DNA from: Burkholderiales bacterium
GTDB lineage: Bacteria > Pseudomonadota > Gammaproteobacteria > Burkholderiales > Burkholderiaceae_C
Assembly (NCBI GenBank): GCA_028868305.1
Contig: JAGWUS010000001.1
Location: 1 to 64,000, forward strand
Length of the DNA stretch: 64,000 bases
Direction of reading: 5' to 3'
Below the pieces are notes generated by a model. It searched no databases, was not told where the DNA came from, and was given only the letters and a program-made list of their open reading frames with translations. The first letter of the stretch is position 1. Every line of letters begins with the position of its first letter. Made by a program: the position numbers and the translations under genes. Positions 9,107 to 17,707 of the stretch are shown here, piece by piece.

Positions 9107-10183
9107 ATGCAATCTCTTCATGTCGCCCTAATTGGTTACGGCAATGCCGGCCGCATCTTCCACGCACCGCTCATCAGCGGTGTGCCCGGCCTGCACCTGG
9201 TCTCCATAAGTTCCAGTAAGCCGGACGCGGTGCTGGCGGATTGGCCGGAGGTGCAAGTGGTCGTCACACCGCAGGCCGCATTTGACGACCCTGCCATTGA
9301 CCTGGTTGTGATTGCCACTGGCAACGAGAGCCATTTCCCGCTGGCACGCCAGGCACTGCTGGCGGGCAAGCATGTGGTGGTGGACAAGCCTTGCACTGTG
9401 ACCCTGGCGCAGACAACTGAGCTGCTCCAGCTGGCGCAATCGGTTGGAAAAGTGCTCACCGTGTTCCAGAATCGCCGCTTTGATGCGGACTTTCTGGCCT
9501 TGCGCCAGGTCATCTCCAGCGGAGAGCTAGGGCGTATCGTGCATTTTGAGTCTCACTTCGATCGCTATCGCCCGGTGGTGCCAGACCGCTGGCGCGAGCA
9601 GGACTTGCCCGGTTCGGGCCTGTGGTTCGACCTGGGTTCGCACCTGGTGGACCAGGCGTTGCAATTGTTTGGCATGCCCCAGGATCTGTCGCTCGATACC
9701 GCTGTGCAGCGCGACGGTGCGCAGGTGAACGACTATTTCCACGCCCAGTTGCGCTACCCGCAAACATATCCGGGCCTGCGTGTGGTGCTGCATGCCAGTG
9801 CACTGGTGCCCGCGGTGGGGCCGCGCTTTGTGGTGCATGGCACGCGGGGCAGCTTCGTCAAATACGGGCTCGACGGGCAGGAAGATGCTTTGAAGGCCGG
9901 TGCCCGGCCACAGCTGGACGCGCTGCAGAACTGGGGTAAGGATGATCAGGTGGGCACCCTGACCATCTACCACCAGGCTTGGACCCAAACCTCCGCCGCC
10001 CCGGACTGTGCCGGCAATTACCTGCAGTACTACGCTGGCCTGCGTGATTTCTTGCGCGGCCAGACCGAGGCGCCACCGGTCACACCGAACCAGGTGGCAC
10101 AGGCCATGCAGCTTTTGACGCTGGGCGAGCAAAGTGCCCGCGAGGGCCGGTTTGTGCCCGTGCCTGTCGCAGTACCCTTGTAG
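9107..10183 (+). CDS. Gfo/Idh/MocA family oxidoreductase
   Basis: NAD(P)-dependent oxidoreductase of 358 residues. The N-terminal Rossmann motif is [24 protein letters not shown] is the EKP-type catalytic strand, and the C-terminal alpha/beta domain contains [17 protein letters not shown] with the conserved Asp/His. The closest familiar group is the YdgJ/IolW-type scyllo-inositol or sugar dehydrogenases, but the substrate is not certain. The start chosen is the ATG at 9107, directly before the Rossmann strand; an ATG at 9080 would add nine residues. It diverges from the ABC transporter operon. Confidence 0.82.
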   Translation: MQSLHVALIGYGNAGRIFHAPLISGVPGLHLVSISSSKPDAVLADWPEVQVVVTPQAAFDDPAIDLVVIATGNESHFPLARQALLAGKHVVVDKPCTVTLAQTTELLQLAQSVGKVLTVFQNRRFDADFLALRQVISSGELGRIVHFESHFDRYRPVVPDRWREQDLPGSGLWFDLGSHLVDQALQLFGMPQDLSLDTAVQRDGAQVNDYFHAQLRYPQTYPGLRVVLHASALVPAVGPRFVVHGTRGSFVKYGLDGQEDALKAGARPQLDALQNWGKDDQVGTLTIYHQAWTQTSAAPDCAGNYLQYYAGLRDFLRGQTEAPPVTPNQVAQAMQLLTLGEQSAREGRFVPVPVAVPL

Positions 10184-10236
10184 GGAGCGTTGCCAAGCGC
10201 AAAACCTTACACTCAGGGTCCATTTCCCTGAGTCCC

Positions 10237-12663
10237 ATGAACGCCCCTGTTGACGTCTCCTTTTTCGCGCGCGCTGCCAAGCCGCTGACCAGTTACCGCA
10301 AGTACTGGGCGGCCCGCTTTGGTACGGCCCCCTTCCTGCCCATGAGCCGCACCGAGATGGACAAGCTGGGCTGGGACAGCTGCGACGTCATTCTGGTCAC
10401 CGGGGACGCCTATGTGGATCACCCCAGCTTCGGCATGGCGGTGATTGGTCGCATGCTCGAAGCCCAGGGTTTTCGGGTCGGCATCATCGCCCAGCCTGAC
10501 TGGACCAGCGCCGAGGCCTTCAAGGCCCTGGGCAAGCCCAACCTTTTCTGGGGGGTGACCGCGGGCAATATGGACTCCATGATCAACCGCTATACCGCGG
10601 ACCGAAAAATCCGCAGTGACGACGCCTACACCCCGGGCGACGTGGGTGGCAAGCGCCCGGACCGTGCGGCCATCGTCTATAGCCAGCGCTGTCGCGAAGC
10701 CTTCAAGGACGTGCCCATCGTGCTGGGCGGCATTGAAGGCTCCTTGCGCCGCATTGCCCACTACGACTATTGGAGCGACAAGGTCCGCCGCAGCATCGTG
10801 GTGGACGCCAAGTGCGACCTGCTGCTGTACGGCAATGCCGAGCGCGCACTGGTGGAAGTGGCCCACCGCCTGGCCTCCAAGGAGCCGGTGGAACACATTA
10901 CCGATGTGCGCGGCACCGCCTTTGTGCGCCGCACCGATGACGAGACCGCTGTGGGCTGGTTTGAGATTGACTCCACCGAGGTCGACGAGCCGGGGCATGT
11001 CGAGGCGCACATCAACCCCTATATGACGACCTCGGAGCAGGCTACGGCGCAGGGAAGCAGTTGCTCCAAGGACAACGCAGATGCTACTAATTCAGGAGCT
11101 GCTTGTGTAGATTCCACGGGGGCTGCAGGCCAAATTGATACTCAATCGCCTGCAGTGAAGCCGATTGCCTTTGTGGCCAACCCGGCACTGCACGGCAAGC
11201 TGAAAATGCCGCCACGCGACCGCAGCGTAATTCGCCTGCCCAGCTATGAGCAGGTCAAGAGCGACGCCGTGCTCTACGCCCATGCCAACCGTGTGCTGCA
11301 CCTGGAAACCAACCCCGGCAATGCGCGCGCACTGGTACAGGCGCATGGCGGAGGCCTCGATGGCAACGTCGATTCCATGCGTCTGGCGCGCGATGTCTGG
11401 ATTAACCCGCCGCCGATTCCGCTGACCACCGCCGAGATGGACTTCGTGTTTGACCTGCCGTATGCCCGCAGCCCACACCCCAGCTACGCGGATGAGAACG
11501 GCAGCCATGACCATGCCACCAAGATTCCGGCATGGGAGATGATCCGCTTCTCGATCAACATCATGCGCGGCTGTTTTGGCGGATGTACGTTTTGCTCCAT
11601 CACCGAGCACGAAGGCCGCATCATCCAGAGCCGCTCGGAAGACTCGGTCATCAAGGAAATCGAGGACATCCGCGACAAGGTCAAGGGCTTTACCGGCACC
11701 ATTTCCGACTTGGGCGGCCCCACCGCCAATATGTACCGACTGGGTTGCCGCAGCCCCGAAATCGAGGCCGCCTGCCGCAAGCCGAGTTGCGTCTACCCCG
11801 GCATCTGCCAGAACCTGACCACGGACCACGGACCGCTGATCCACATGTACCGCCGCGGTCGCGCGCTCAAGGGCATCAAGAAAATTCTGATCGGCTCGGG
11901 CCTGCGTTACGATCTGGCGGTGAAGAGCCCCGAGTACGTGAAAGAACTGGTCCAGCACCACGTCGGCGGTTACCTGAAGATTGCGCCAGAGCACACCGAG
12001 CAGGGTCCGCTGACCAAGATGATGAAGCCGGGCATCGGCACTTACGACAAGTTCAAGACGCTATTTGAGAAATACTCGCTGGAGGCTGGCAAAAAGCAGT
12101 TCCTGATTCCGTACTTCATTGCCGCCCACCCGGGAACCAGCGACGAAGACATGATGAATCTGGCCGTGTGGCTGAAGAAAAACGGCTTCCGTGCCGACCA
12201 GGTGCAGACCTTCTACCCCAGCCCGATGGCCACCGCCACCGCGATGTACCACACCGGCCTGAACACGCTCAAGGGCGTGCACCGGGATGAACGCGGCGAA
12301 AAGGTGGACGTGGTGCGCGGTGAAAAGCGCCGCCGCCTGCACAAAGCTTTTTTGCGCTACCACGACCCGAACAACTGGCCACTCTTGCGCGAGGCGCTCA
12401 AGGCCATGGGCCGCGCCGACCTGGTCGGCAATGGCAAGCAGCACCTGATTCCGACCTTTCAGCCCTTGGGCGATGGCGGTTACCAGAGCGCGCGCAAGAA
12501 AAATTCCACGCCGGTGGCCGGCAAGCCCAGTGCCAAAGTGGCAGCGGCGCAACCCGTCAAGGGCCGTATGCTGACCCAGCACACCGGCTTGCCACCGCGG
12601 ACCACTGGCGTAGTAAGCCGCCCTGGCAGCCCGGTGGGTGGTGGCAAACGCAAGGGGCGCTAG
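10237..12663 (+). CDS. ygiQ: YgiQ family radical SAM protein
   Basis: Radical-SAM protein of 808 residues. The Cx3Cx2C cluster is CFGGCTFC with cysteines at 446, 450 and 453, preceded by an N-terminal B12-binding-like/UPF0313 region ([20 protein letters not shown]) and followed by the YgiQ C-terminal domain. The length is slightly above usual because of an in-frame stretch around residues 269-308 rich in Ala, Ser and Asp. That stretch is encoded by a copy of the dispersed repeat described separately. The basic C-terminal tail (GGGKRKGR) is typical. The molecular function of the family is not established. Confidence 0.92.
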   Translation: MNAPVDVSFFARAAKPLTSYRKYWAARFGTAPFLPMSRTEMDKLGWDSCDVILVTGDAYVDHPSFGMAVIGRMLEAQGFRVGIIAQPDWTSAEAFKALGKPNLFWGVTAGNMDSMINRYTADRKIRSDDAYTPGDVGGKRPDRAAIVYSQRCREAFKDVPIVLGGIEGSLRRIAHYDYWSDKVRRSIVVDAKCDLLLYGNAERALVEVAHRLASKEPVEHITDVRGTAFVRRTDDETAVGWFEIDSTEVDEPGHVEAHINPYMTTSEQATAQGSSCSKDNADATNSGAACVDSTGAAGQIDTQSPAVKPIAFVANPALHGKLKMPPRDRSVIRLPSYEQVKSDAVLYAHANRVLHLETNPGNARALVQAHGGGLDGNVDSMRLARDVWINPPPIPLTTAEMDFVFDLPYARSPHPSYADENGSHDHATKIPAWEMIRFSINIMRGCFGGCTFCSITEHEGRIIQSRSEDSVIKEIEDIRDKVKGFTGTISDLGGPTANMYRLGCRSPEIEAACRKPSCVYPGICQNLTTDHGPLIHMYRRGRALKGIKKILIGSGLRYDLAVKSPEYVKELVQHHVGGYLKIAPEHTEQGPLTKMMKPGIGTYDKFKTLFEKYSLEAGKKQFLIPYFIAAHPGTSDEDMMNLAVWLKKNGFRADQVQTFYPSPMATATAMYHTGLNTLKGVHRDERGEKVDVVRGEKRRRLHKAFLRYHDPNNWPLLREALKAMGRADLVGNGKQHLIPTFQPLGDGGYQSARKKNSTPVAGKPSAKVAAAQPVKGRMLTQHTGLPPRTTGVVSRPGSPVGGGKRKGR
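11081..11146 (+). repeat. Dispersed Comamonadaceae-type repeat, copy 1 (inside ygiQ)
   Basis: This segment contains GCTACTAATTCAGGAGCTGC followed by TTGTGTAGATTCC, GGGGGCTGCAGGCCAAATTG and a short tail. It matches the other copies in order: a GCTA box, an AGCTGC-TTGTG core, a GGGCT-(G)AGGCC box and an AAATTG end. It lies in frame in a non-conserved part of YgiQ and is translated. Confidence 0.75.
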
Positions 12664-12759
12664 CCAGGGCGCGGGCCAATTGCAGCCTGCTTGACCAAGG
12701 ACAAGCCGCCCATTCACAGGCGCCGGTATTCTCGCGGTTCACTTTGTAGAGGGAACCGT

Positions 12760-13962
12760 ATGGAAGCGGATGTCGTGATTGTGGGGGCTGGCCCTGCGGG
12801 TCTGTGCATGGCGCGGGCCTTGAGCGGACGCCAGCTCAAAATTCTTGTCATCGAACAGCAGACTCTGGACAGCATCGAGAAGCCGACCTTTGATGGCCGC
12901 GAGATCGCGCTCACCCAGAAGTCTGCCGAACTGATGAAGGCGCTTGGGCTGTGGGAGCGCATCGACGCTCAGGCGATCGCGCCGCTGCGCGACGCCAAGG
13001 TGCTGGACGGACCTTCCACCTATGCGATGGTGATCGGTCACGAGCTGGGCAAGCGCACCGAGTTGGGCTGGCTGGTGTCCAACCACCTGATCCGCCAGGC
13101 CGCATTCGACTCCATGCAGCAGGCCCAAAAAGACCACGGCGACATCACGCTGCTGGCAGGCGTCAAGGTGACCGATGTGCGCGGTGATGCCGACGGTGGC
13201 ACGGTGACGCTGGAGGACGGCCAGGTGCTGCGCGCCCGGCTGATCGTGGCGGCCGACAGCCGTTTTTCCACCACACGGCGCATGATGGGTATCTCGGCAC
13301 ATATGCATGATTTTGGCAAGAACATGCTGGTGTGCAGCATGGTGCACGACCAACCACACGACTTTGCCGCCTGGGAATGGTTTGACTACGGCCAGACCCT
13401 GGCGCTGCTGCCCATGAACCCGGACCCGGCAACCGGTTTGCACCGCTCATCGGTGGTGATTACGCTGCCCAGCCAGGAAACCGGGCAACTGATGCAGATG
13501 GATGCAGAGGAGTTCGGCCGCAATGTGTCCCGGCGTTTCCAGAACCGTGTGGGCGCGATGCAGCTGGCCAGCACACGGCACGCCTATCCGCTGGTGGCGG
13601 TGTACCCGGACCGCCTGGTGGCTACGCGTTTTGCCACGGTGGGCGATGCGGCGGTGGGCATGCACCCGGTCACGGCGCATGGATTCAACTTCGGCCTGCT
13701 GGGCGTGGATGCGCTGGTGAAGGAAATCGACGTTGCCTTGCAGCACGGGGAAGACATTGGCAATCCAATGTTGCTGCAGCGTTACGAGCGCAAGCAACGG
13801 CGCGCCACCATGCCGCTGTTCTGGATGACCCGCCTGATCGTCGAGCTTTACACGCGCGAATCTGCACCGGCCAAGCTGGTGCGCAATGTGCTGCTCAAAC
13901 TCGGAGATCGGGTGACGCCGTTCAAGCGCTCCATTGCCCGCTCGCTGTCCGGAATGGCGTGA
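12760..13962 (+). CDS. FAD-dependent hydroxylase, UbiH/UbiF/UbiM/COQ6 family
   Basis: Flavoprotein monooxygenase of 400 residues. The ADP-binding motif is VVIVGAGPAGL at residues 5-15, with the second FAD motif GDAAVGMHPVTAHGFNFGL near residue 300 as in ubiquinone-pathway hydroxylases. The overall pattern resembles UbiM-like 5-hydroxylases, which act on the demethoxy-ubiquinol ring, but UbiH or UbiF activity cannot be excluded. The start ATG at 12760 has a clear AGAGGGAA ribosome site; the longer in-frame extension lacks family similarity. It is flanked by unrelated genes. Confidence 0.8.
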   Translation: MEADVVIVGAGPAGLCMARALSGRQLKILVIEQQTLDSIEKPTFDGREIALTQKSAELMKALGLWERIDAQAIAPLRDAKVLDGPSTYAMVIGHELGKRTELGWLVSNHLIRQAAFDSMQQAQKDHGDITLLAGVKVTDVRGDADGGTVTLEDGQVLRARLIVAADSRFSTTRRMMGISAHMHDFGKNMLVCSMVHDQPHDFAAWEWFDYGQTLALLPMNPDPATGLHRSSVVITLPSQETGQLMQMDAEEFGRNVSRRFQNRVGAMQLASTRHAYPLVAVYPDRLVATRFATVGDAAVGMHPVTAHGFNFGLLGVDALVKEIDVALQHGEDIGNPMLLQRYERKQRRATMPLFWMTRLIVELYTRESAPAKLVRNVLLKLGDRVTPFKRSIARSLSGMA

Positions 13963-13963
13963 A

Positions 13964-14887
13964 CTAACAGGCAGGCAATGTGTACAGCGGAATGTCCTTG
14001 GCGACTGCCAGGGCGTCCAACTGCTGGCGTGTCTGGGTCAGCATGAAGGTTGCAACCGCCTGGTGTGTCTCAGAAGCAAACATGGCCATGATGTTGGCGC
14101 TTTTCAGCCCGACGGCGTTGGCCAGCGACGCCGCGAAATGCGGCTCCAGTGCCGCCAGCGCCACACGTCCATCCTTGCATGGGAACACACGGTAGCCCGC
14201 ATGGCCGCCACCGACGGCGGAACCCTTCTTGGTCAGGCCCCAGCTGCGTGGCAAAGCGAGGTAGCCTGCGGCCACGGACAAGGCGATTTCCAGTTGCACG
14301 CCCTTACCTTTTTGCAACTGGTGCAGGCGGGTCTGCAGCACCGCTTCGCTGGCCATCAATGAACCGCCCATGTCGGCGTACAGCGTGGGGGGCAGGTCCA
14401 GTCCGGTGACCAGATCATTTTCGGCCAGGTAGGTGAGGTCGTGGCCGGGCTCTTCGGCACGCGCGCCCGGTGCGCCCACGATGGTCACCAGCGACAGCTT
14501 GGGGTACTGTTTGTGCAGGGCTTTCCATTCCAGCCCCAGTTTCCGCAGCGCGGAAGGGCGGAAGGAGGTGATCAGGACGTCGGTGCGGGCCAGTTCTTTG
14601 TGCAGTGCTGCCTGGCCTTTTTCCGTCTTGAGGTCGGCCATGAGGACTTTGACACCCTTGTGCATCACGTCGTAGGCGGCACGGTTGTACAGACCCATGG
14701 GGTCACCGGAGGTGCCTTGCGGTGCACCGGGGTGCGCGGGTGGTTCCAGCTTGGTGCAGGTAGCGCCCATTTGCTGGCAGCGCATCAGCGCGGCCGGGCC
14801 CGGCAGGTTCAGTGCCAGGCTGAGGATGCGAACGCCCTTGAGCGGACGCAAAGTGGCGGCGACTTGGGTGGGGGGAGTTTGGGTCAT
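13964..14887 (-). CDS. CaiB/BaiF CoA-transferase family protein (AMACR-like)
   Basis: Family III CoA-transferase fold protein of 307 residues, shorter than the usual ~360-400. The N-terminus PLKGVRILSLALNLPGPAA and the motif PGHDLTYLAENDL resemble alpha-methylacyl-CoA racemases, where His and Asp of GHD-x-Y and a later Asp take part in proton exchange. YADMGGSLMASEAVLQ and the glycine-rich HAGYRVFPCKDGRVALAAL segment follow. It probably acts on an acyl-CoA ester, either as racemase or as CoA-transferase. Its convergent neighbour ends 2 bp away. Confidence 0.78.
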   Translation of the reverse strand: MTQTPPTQVAATLRPLKGVRILSLALNLPGPAALMRCQQMGATCTKLEPPAHPGAPQGTSGDPMGLYNRAAYDVMHKGVKVLMADLKTEKGQAALHKELARTDVLITSFRPSALRKLGLEWKALHKQYPKLSLVTIVGAPGARAEEPGHDLTYLAENDLVTGLDLPPTLYADMGGSLMASEAVLQTRLHQLQKGKGVQLEIALSVAAGYLALPRSWGLTKKGSAVGGGHAGYRVFPCKDGRVALAALEPHFAASLANAVGLKSANIMAMFASETHQAVATFMLTQTRQQLDALAVAKDIPLYTLPAC

Positions 14888-14896
14888 GCTTGAAAT

Positions 14897-14962
14897 TGCT
14901 ATAAAAACAGGAGCTGCTTGTGCACGTTCTATAAGGGCCAGAGGCTGATTTGACTACAAATC
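14897..14962 (+). repeat. Dispersed Comamonadaceae-type repeat, copy 2 (intergenic)
   Basis: GCTATAAAAACAGGAGCTGC, TTGTGCACGTTCTATAAGGG and CCAGAGGCTGATTTG follow one another here. This is the best-looking full copy in the window and may be close to the consensus. It occupies the gap between the CaiB-like gene and the flavodoxin gene. The last few bases overlap the flavodoxin stop codon (minus strand), so the final residues of flavodoxin are repeat-encoded. Confidence 0.8.
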
Positions 14963-15412
14963 AGCAGGCACCTGTGTCACCCAGTGGGTCAACCAGGCCA
15001 GGGCTTCGTCGTCGGGTTCCATTGTGCTGCTGGCATCCAGAAAACAGATGTCACCCACGCGCCTGGCGCCCAGGTCCTGCAGGCGTTCGTCAAAGCGCTT
15101 GCCGCCACCACAAAAGCTGTCGCCATAGCTGCTGTCGCCCAGCGCAATGACACCGTAGCGCACATGGCCCAGGTATCTGGCCTGAGCATCCAGCGCATGG
15201 TAGAGCGCCTGCGCGTTGTCGGGCACATCGCCGGTGCCGGTGGTAGAAGTGCAGATGACAAATGCGCCGGGGCGGTCAAAGACCGCGATGTCCAAGCCGT
15301 CCATGGGCAACAGGTCGATGGTGGTGCCAAGGTCCGCTGCGGACAGTTGCAGCGTTTGGGCCAGGGCGGTGGCGTTGCCGTGTACGGAGCCTACGAGAAA
15401 GGTGAGATGCAT
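14954..15412 (-). CDS. Flavodoxin (MioC-like)
   Basis: Small flavodoxin-fold protein of 152 residues. The FMN phosphate loop is GSVHGNA (T/S-x-T/H-G-N-A type) near residue 8, followed by STTGTGDVPDNA and GDSSYGDSFCGGGKRFDE, the canonical flavin-binding loops. It is an electron carrier, similar to MioC and the flavodoxin domain of sulfite reductase alpha subunits. The start at 15412 (MHLTFLVGS) directly precedes the first strand. The divergent exonuclease gene starts 44 bp away. The stop codon falls inside a dispersed repeat copy. Confidence 0.85.
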   Translation of the reverse strand: MHLTFLVGSVHGNATALAQTLQLSAADLGTTIDLLPMDGLDIAVFDRPGAFVICTSTTGTGDVPDNAQALYHALDAQARYLGHVRYGVIALGDSSYGDSFCGGGKRFDERLQDLGARRVGDICFLDASSTMEPDDEALAWLTHWVTQVPADL

Positions 15413-15456
15413 GTCAGGGTGAAAAGGCGGCGTTGCGCCTGATGATAGAGGCAATA

Positions 15457-16515
15457 ATGGACACCATGAACAATGACCAGCTGGGCTTTGAATTCCTGCC
15501 CGATCTGCCTACCGCACCAGTGGTTCCCAAGAAACGCGCAGCGGCCAAGGCTGCCGCTCCGGTGGCCGCGGTAGCTCCCGCACCTGCTTCGCAGGTGGTG
15601 TCCATGGAGCCTGAGGCCATGGCCCGGGTGCTGGAGGCGCATCCTGACTTTATGGTGCTGCGCCGCCTCAAGCCCTGCCTGAACTGGCCCGGTTCCGCCA
15701 CGGGCGGGGTGACCCGTGTGGCACTGCTGGACACAGAAACCACCGGGCTGGACCCGACCAAAGACCAGATCATTGAGCTGGCGATTGTGTTGGTCGATGT
15801 CGATAACGCCACCGGCCTGCCGGTGGGGGCGGTGCAGGTGTACGACGGGCTGGAAGATCCGGGCCGACCCATTCCCAAAGAAGTGGTTGCCATCACCGGC
15901 ATTACCGACGCCGATGTGCAGGGCCAGCGGCTGGACGAAGCCAGCGTGGCCGAACTCACGCAAGGTGTGGACCTGGTGATTGCCCATAACGCCGGCTTTG
16001 ACCGGCCGTTTGTAGAAAGCCGCCTGCCGTATTTTTCGCAGTTTGCCTGGGCCTGCTCGTTTGCCGACATCGACTGGAAGGCGCAGGGCAGGGGATCGGC
16101 CAAGCTGGAAAGCCTGGCGCAGGCACTGGGCCTGTTTTATGACGCCCACCGTGCCGAGATGGATTGCCATGCACTGCTGGCCGTGCTGGCTGCACCACTT
16201 CCATTCCCTGCAGGCAATGTGGAAACCGGCCTGGCCCAGCTGCTTTTGGCGGCACGCCAGCCCAGCTTCAAGCTCAGTGCCACCAATGCGCCGTTTGAAT
16301 CCAAGGACAAGCTCAAGGCACGCGGCTACCGCTGGAATGCAGACCAGCGGGTCTGGCAAACCCGCCTGGCGGACCCGGGAGCCTTGCAGGACGAATGTGC
16401 CTGGCTCAAGGAGAACGCCTACAACCAGCGTTCAGCGGTCGTCCAACTTGAAAAACTCGATGCGCTGGCCCGCTACTCTGCCCGTGGTGGGGTGGTGACG
16501 CACCAGCAGCTGTGA
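15457..16515 (+). CDS. DEDDh 3'-5' exonuclease (DNA polymerase III epsilon-like)
   Basis: Protein of 352 residues. It has an Ala/Pro/Lys-rich N-terminus (about residues 18-50) and then an exonuclease domain with ExoI LLDTETTGLD, ExoII AHNAGFDRPFVE and ExoIII HRAEMDCHALL, so all five DEDDh residues are visible. The extra C-terminal part (GYRWNADQRVWQTRL) resembles a small domain found in stand-alone epsilon-like exonucleases. It is not the polymerase subunit itself, which is shorter and lacks the tail. The start ATG at 15457 has AGAGG 6 nt upstream. It overlaps the next gene by 4 bp. Confidence 0.88.
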   Translation: MDTMNNDQLGFEFLPDLPTAPVVPKKRAAAKAAAPVAAVAPAPASQVVSMEPEAMARVLEAHPDFMVLRRLKPCLNWPGSATGGVTRVALLDTETTGLDPTKDQIIELAIVLVDVDNATGLPVGAVQVYDGLEDPGRPIPKEVVAITGITDADVQGQRLDEASVAELTQGVDLVIAHNAGFDRPFVESRLPYFSQFAWACSFADIDWKAQGRGSAKLESLAQALGLFYDAHRAEMDCHALLAVLAAPLPFPAGNVETGLAQLLLAARQPSFKLSATNAPFESKDKLKARGYRWNADQRVWQTRLADPGALQDECAWLKENAYNQRSAVVQLEKLDALARYSARGGVVTHQQL

Positions 16516-17111
16516 GCCAGACCATGAAGTCTTCCATGCGCTGTGTCGGCGTGCAGGTGGCGCAGGCCCGCAAGGTGCTGATCTCCGGCCGATCCATCCT
16601 GACCGCCATTCACAAAACGGCCATCAGCGGCCCGGTGGCCGTAGGGGTGCTGGGACTGGCGGGCGACGAGCAGGCGGATCTCTCGGTGCACGGCGGGCTG
16701 GAAAAGGCCGTCTATGCGTACCCGCAGGAACACTACGATTTCTGGCGCACCCAGCGCGCCCAGGCTGGTGTGACGGGTATTGACGACCGTCTTGAGCCCG
16801 GCGCCATGGGGGAGAACCTGACCCTGCAAGGCCTGCTAGAGACCGATGTGTGGGTAGGTGATGTTTTGCGCTTTGCCCATTGCAGCCTGCGGGTGACGCA
16901 GCCGCGTGAGCCCTGCTACAAGTTCAATGCAGCCATGGGTTTCAACACCGCTGTCAAAGCCATGGCCCAGAGTGGGTTCAATGGCTTTTATCTGTCGGTG
17001 GACACGCCTGGAACGCTGGAAGCCGGCGAGGCCTTTGAACTGGTTCCCGGGCCCCGCCATGTGGGTATTCCCGAGCGGATCGATGCCCGCCGGCTTAAAC
17101 ATTTGCGCTAG
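16512..17111 (+). CDS. MOSC domain protein (YiiM-like)
   Basis: MOSC protein of 199 residues, the domain of molybdenum-cofactor sulfurases and of YiiM-type proteins that help reduce N-hydroxylated compounds. The family features are HGG in ADLSVHGGLEKAVYAYP, GENL in GAMGENLTL, and the conserved cysteine in PREPCYKF. It begins with a GTG that overlaps the exonuclease stop (GTGA), so translation is probably coupled; an ATG at 16524 is an alternative. Confidence 0.87.
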   Translation: MSQTMKSSMRCVGVQVAQARKVLISGRSILTAIHKTAISGPVAVGVLGLAGDEQADLSVHGGLEKAVYAYPQEHYDFWRTQRAQAGVTGIDDRLEPGAMGENLTLQGLLETDVWVGDVLRFAHCSLRVTQPREPCYKFNAAMGFNTAVKAMAQSGFNGFYLSVDTPGTLEAGEAFELVPGPRHVGIPERIDARRLKHLR

Positions 17112-17290
17112 ATTGTCTTTTGGTACCCCACGCCGACCCAGAGCACGGTGGAGTCCATGTTGGTGGTCAGTGCTCCCGAGGTGCTTTCCCAGAAGGTGGG
17201 GTACTTGTTTACGTCATAGGCCACTTGCAGCGTGTTCTCGGCATTCAACGTAATGCTGAAGCCCGCAAAGTTCCTGACCTGCGCAAACGC
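17108..17290 (-). pseudogene. Remnant: C-terminal end of an outer-membrane beta-barrel protein
   Basis: The minus strand encodes, without a start codon and between two stops, about 60 residues. They read as alternating beta-barrel strands, for example ITLNAENTLQVAYDVNKYP and MDSTVLWVGVGYQKTI. The pattern is that of the last strands of an outer-membrane barrel. An in-frame TAG at 17291-17293 cuts it off upstream. The stop codon overlaps the MOSC gene stop on the other strand. I take it as a decayed fragment; the family is not recognised. Confidence 0.5.
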
Positions 17291-17355
17291 CTAGGGTCCA
17301 GTGAAAAGAGCGGCTGTCAACGCCAGCAGGTCGATATCTTTCAGGGTGAGGGTGT

Positions 17356-17490
17356 TCAGAACTTGTAACCGAAACCCAGAGAGAAGACATTGGCATCCAC
17401 ACCAATGTCCCACAGCGCTGAACCGAGCACCCGGTTGTATTTGACAGTGTCGTATTCGGCTTGCATAAACAGGCCCTTGGATAACCATAC
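17356..17490 (-). pseudogene. Remnant: second outer-membrane beta-barrel C-terminus
   Basis: The minus-strand frame ending at 17356 encodes GLFMQAEYDTVKYNR, then SALWDIGVDANVFS and the terminal LGFGYKF followed by TGA. A final strand ending in aromatic Phe is the hallmark of outer-membrane barrels recognised by BAM. Only about 45 residues remain and no start or signal peptide is present. It lies 66 bp upstream of a second barrel fragment, so this stretch looks like a graveyard of one or two lost porin-like genes. Confidence 0.55.
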
Positions 17491-17518
17491 GACAACCAGA
17501 AGTTTCAAAATCCGGAAT

Positions 17519-17554
17519 TGAAAAACCCCTGCTACCTATTTGATAGCAGGGGTT
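17519..17554 (-). terminator. Intrinsic terminator downstream of tRNA-Asn
   Basis: AACCCCTGCTA (17524-17534) pairs perfectly with TAGCAGGGGTT (17544-17554) around a 9-nt loop. On the minus strand the stem is followed by TTTTT. It sits about 20 bp after the 3' end of the tRNA-Asn gene and should end its transcript. Confidence 0.85.
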
Positions 17555-17575
17555 CCAGTAGCCATGAGGCTTTTT

Positions 17576-17651
17576 TGGCTCCTCGACCTGGGCTCGAACC
17601 AGGGACCTACGGATTAACAGTCCGGCGCTCTACCGACTGAGCTATCGAGGA
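17576..17651 (-). tRNA. tRNA-Asn (anticodon GTT)
   Basis: The 76-nt minus-strand sequence folds as a tRNA. The acceptor TCCTCGA pairs with TCGAGGA. The D-arm AGCTCAGTCGGTAGAGC, the anticodon loop with GTT in CTGTTAA and the T-loop GGTTCGAGCC are present, with a genome-encoded CCA end. The GTT anticodon reads Asn codons AAC/AAU. Confidence 0.97.
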
Positions 17652-17663
17652 ATGAAGCCTCAA

Positions 17664-17669
17664 ATTATA
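17664..17669 (-). promoter_or_regulatory. -10 box of the tRNA-Asn promoter
   Basis: TATAAT on the minus strand lies 12 bp upstream of the tRNA 5' end, the right distance for a -10 hexamer. No good -35 hexamer is visible at 16-18 bp, so a weak or discriminator-driven promoter is possible. Confidence 0.5.
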
Positions 17670-17707
17670 GCCTAATTTTTTGGGGTTTTCCCACTCAAAG
17701 CGCCAAC

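Noticed and set aside
11092-11994. Minus-strand frame of 300 codons inside ygiQ, and similar ones in cysI, hrpA and pepA
   Set aside because: These are shadows of strongly conserved coding sequence on the other strand.
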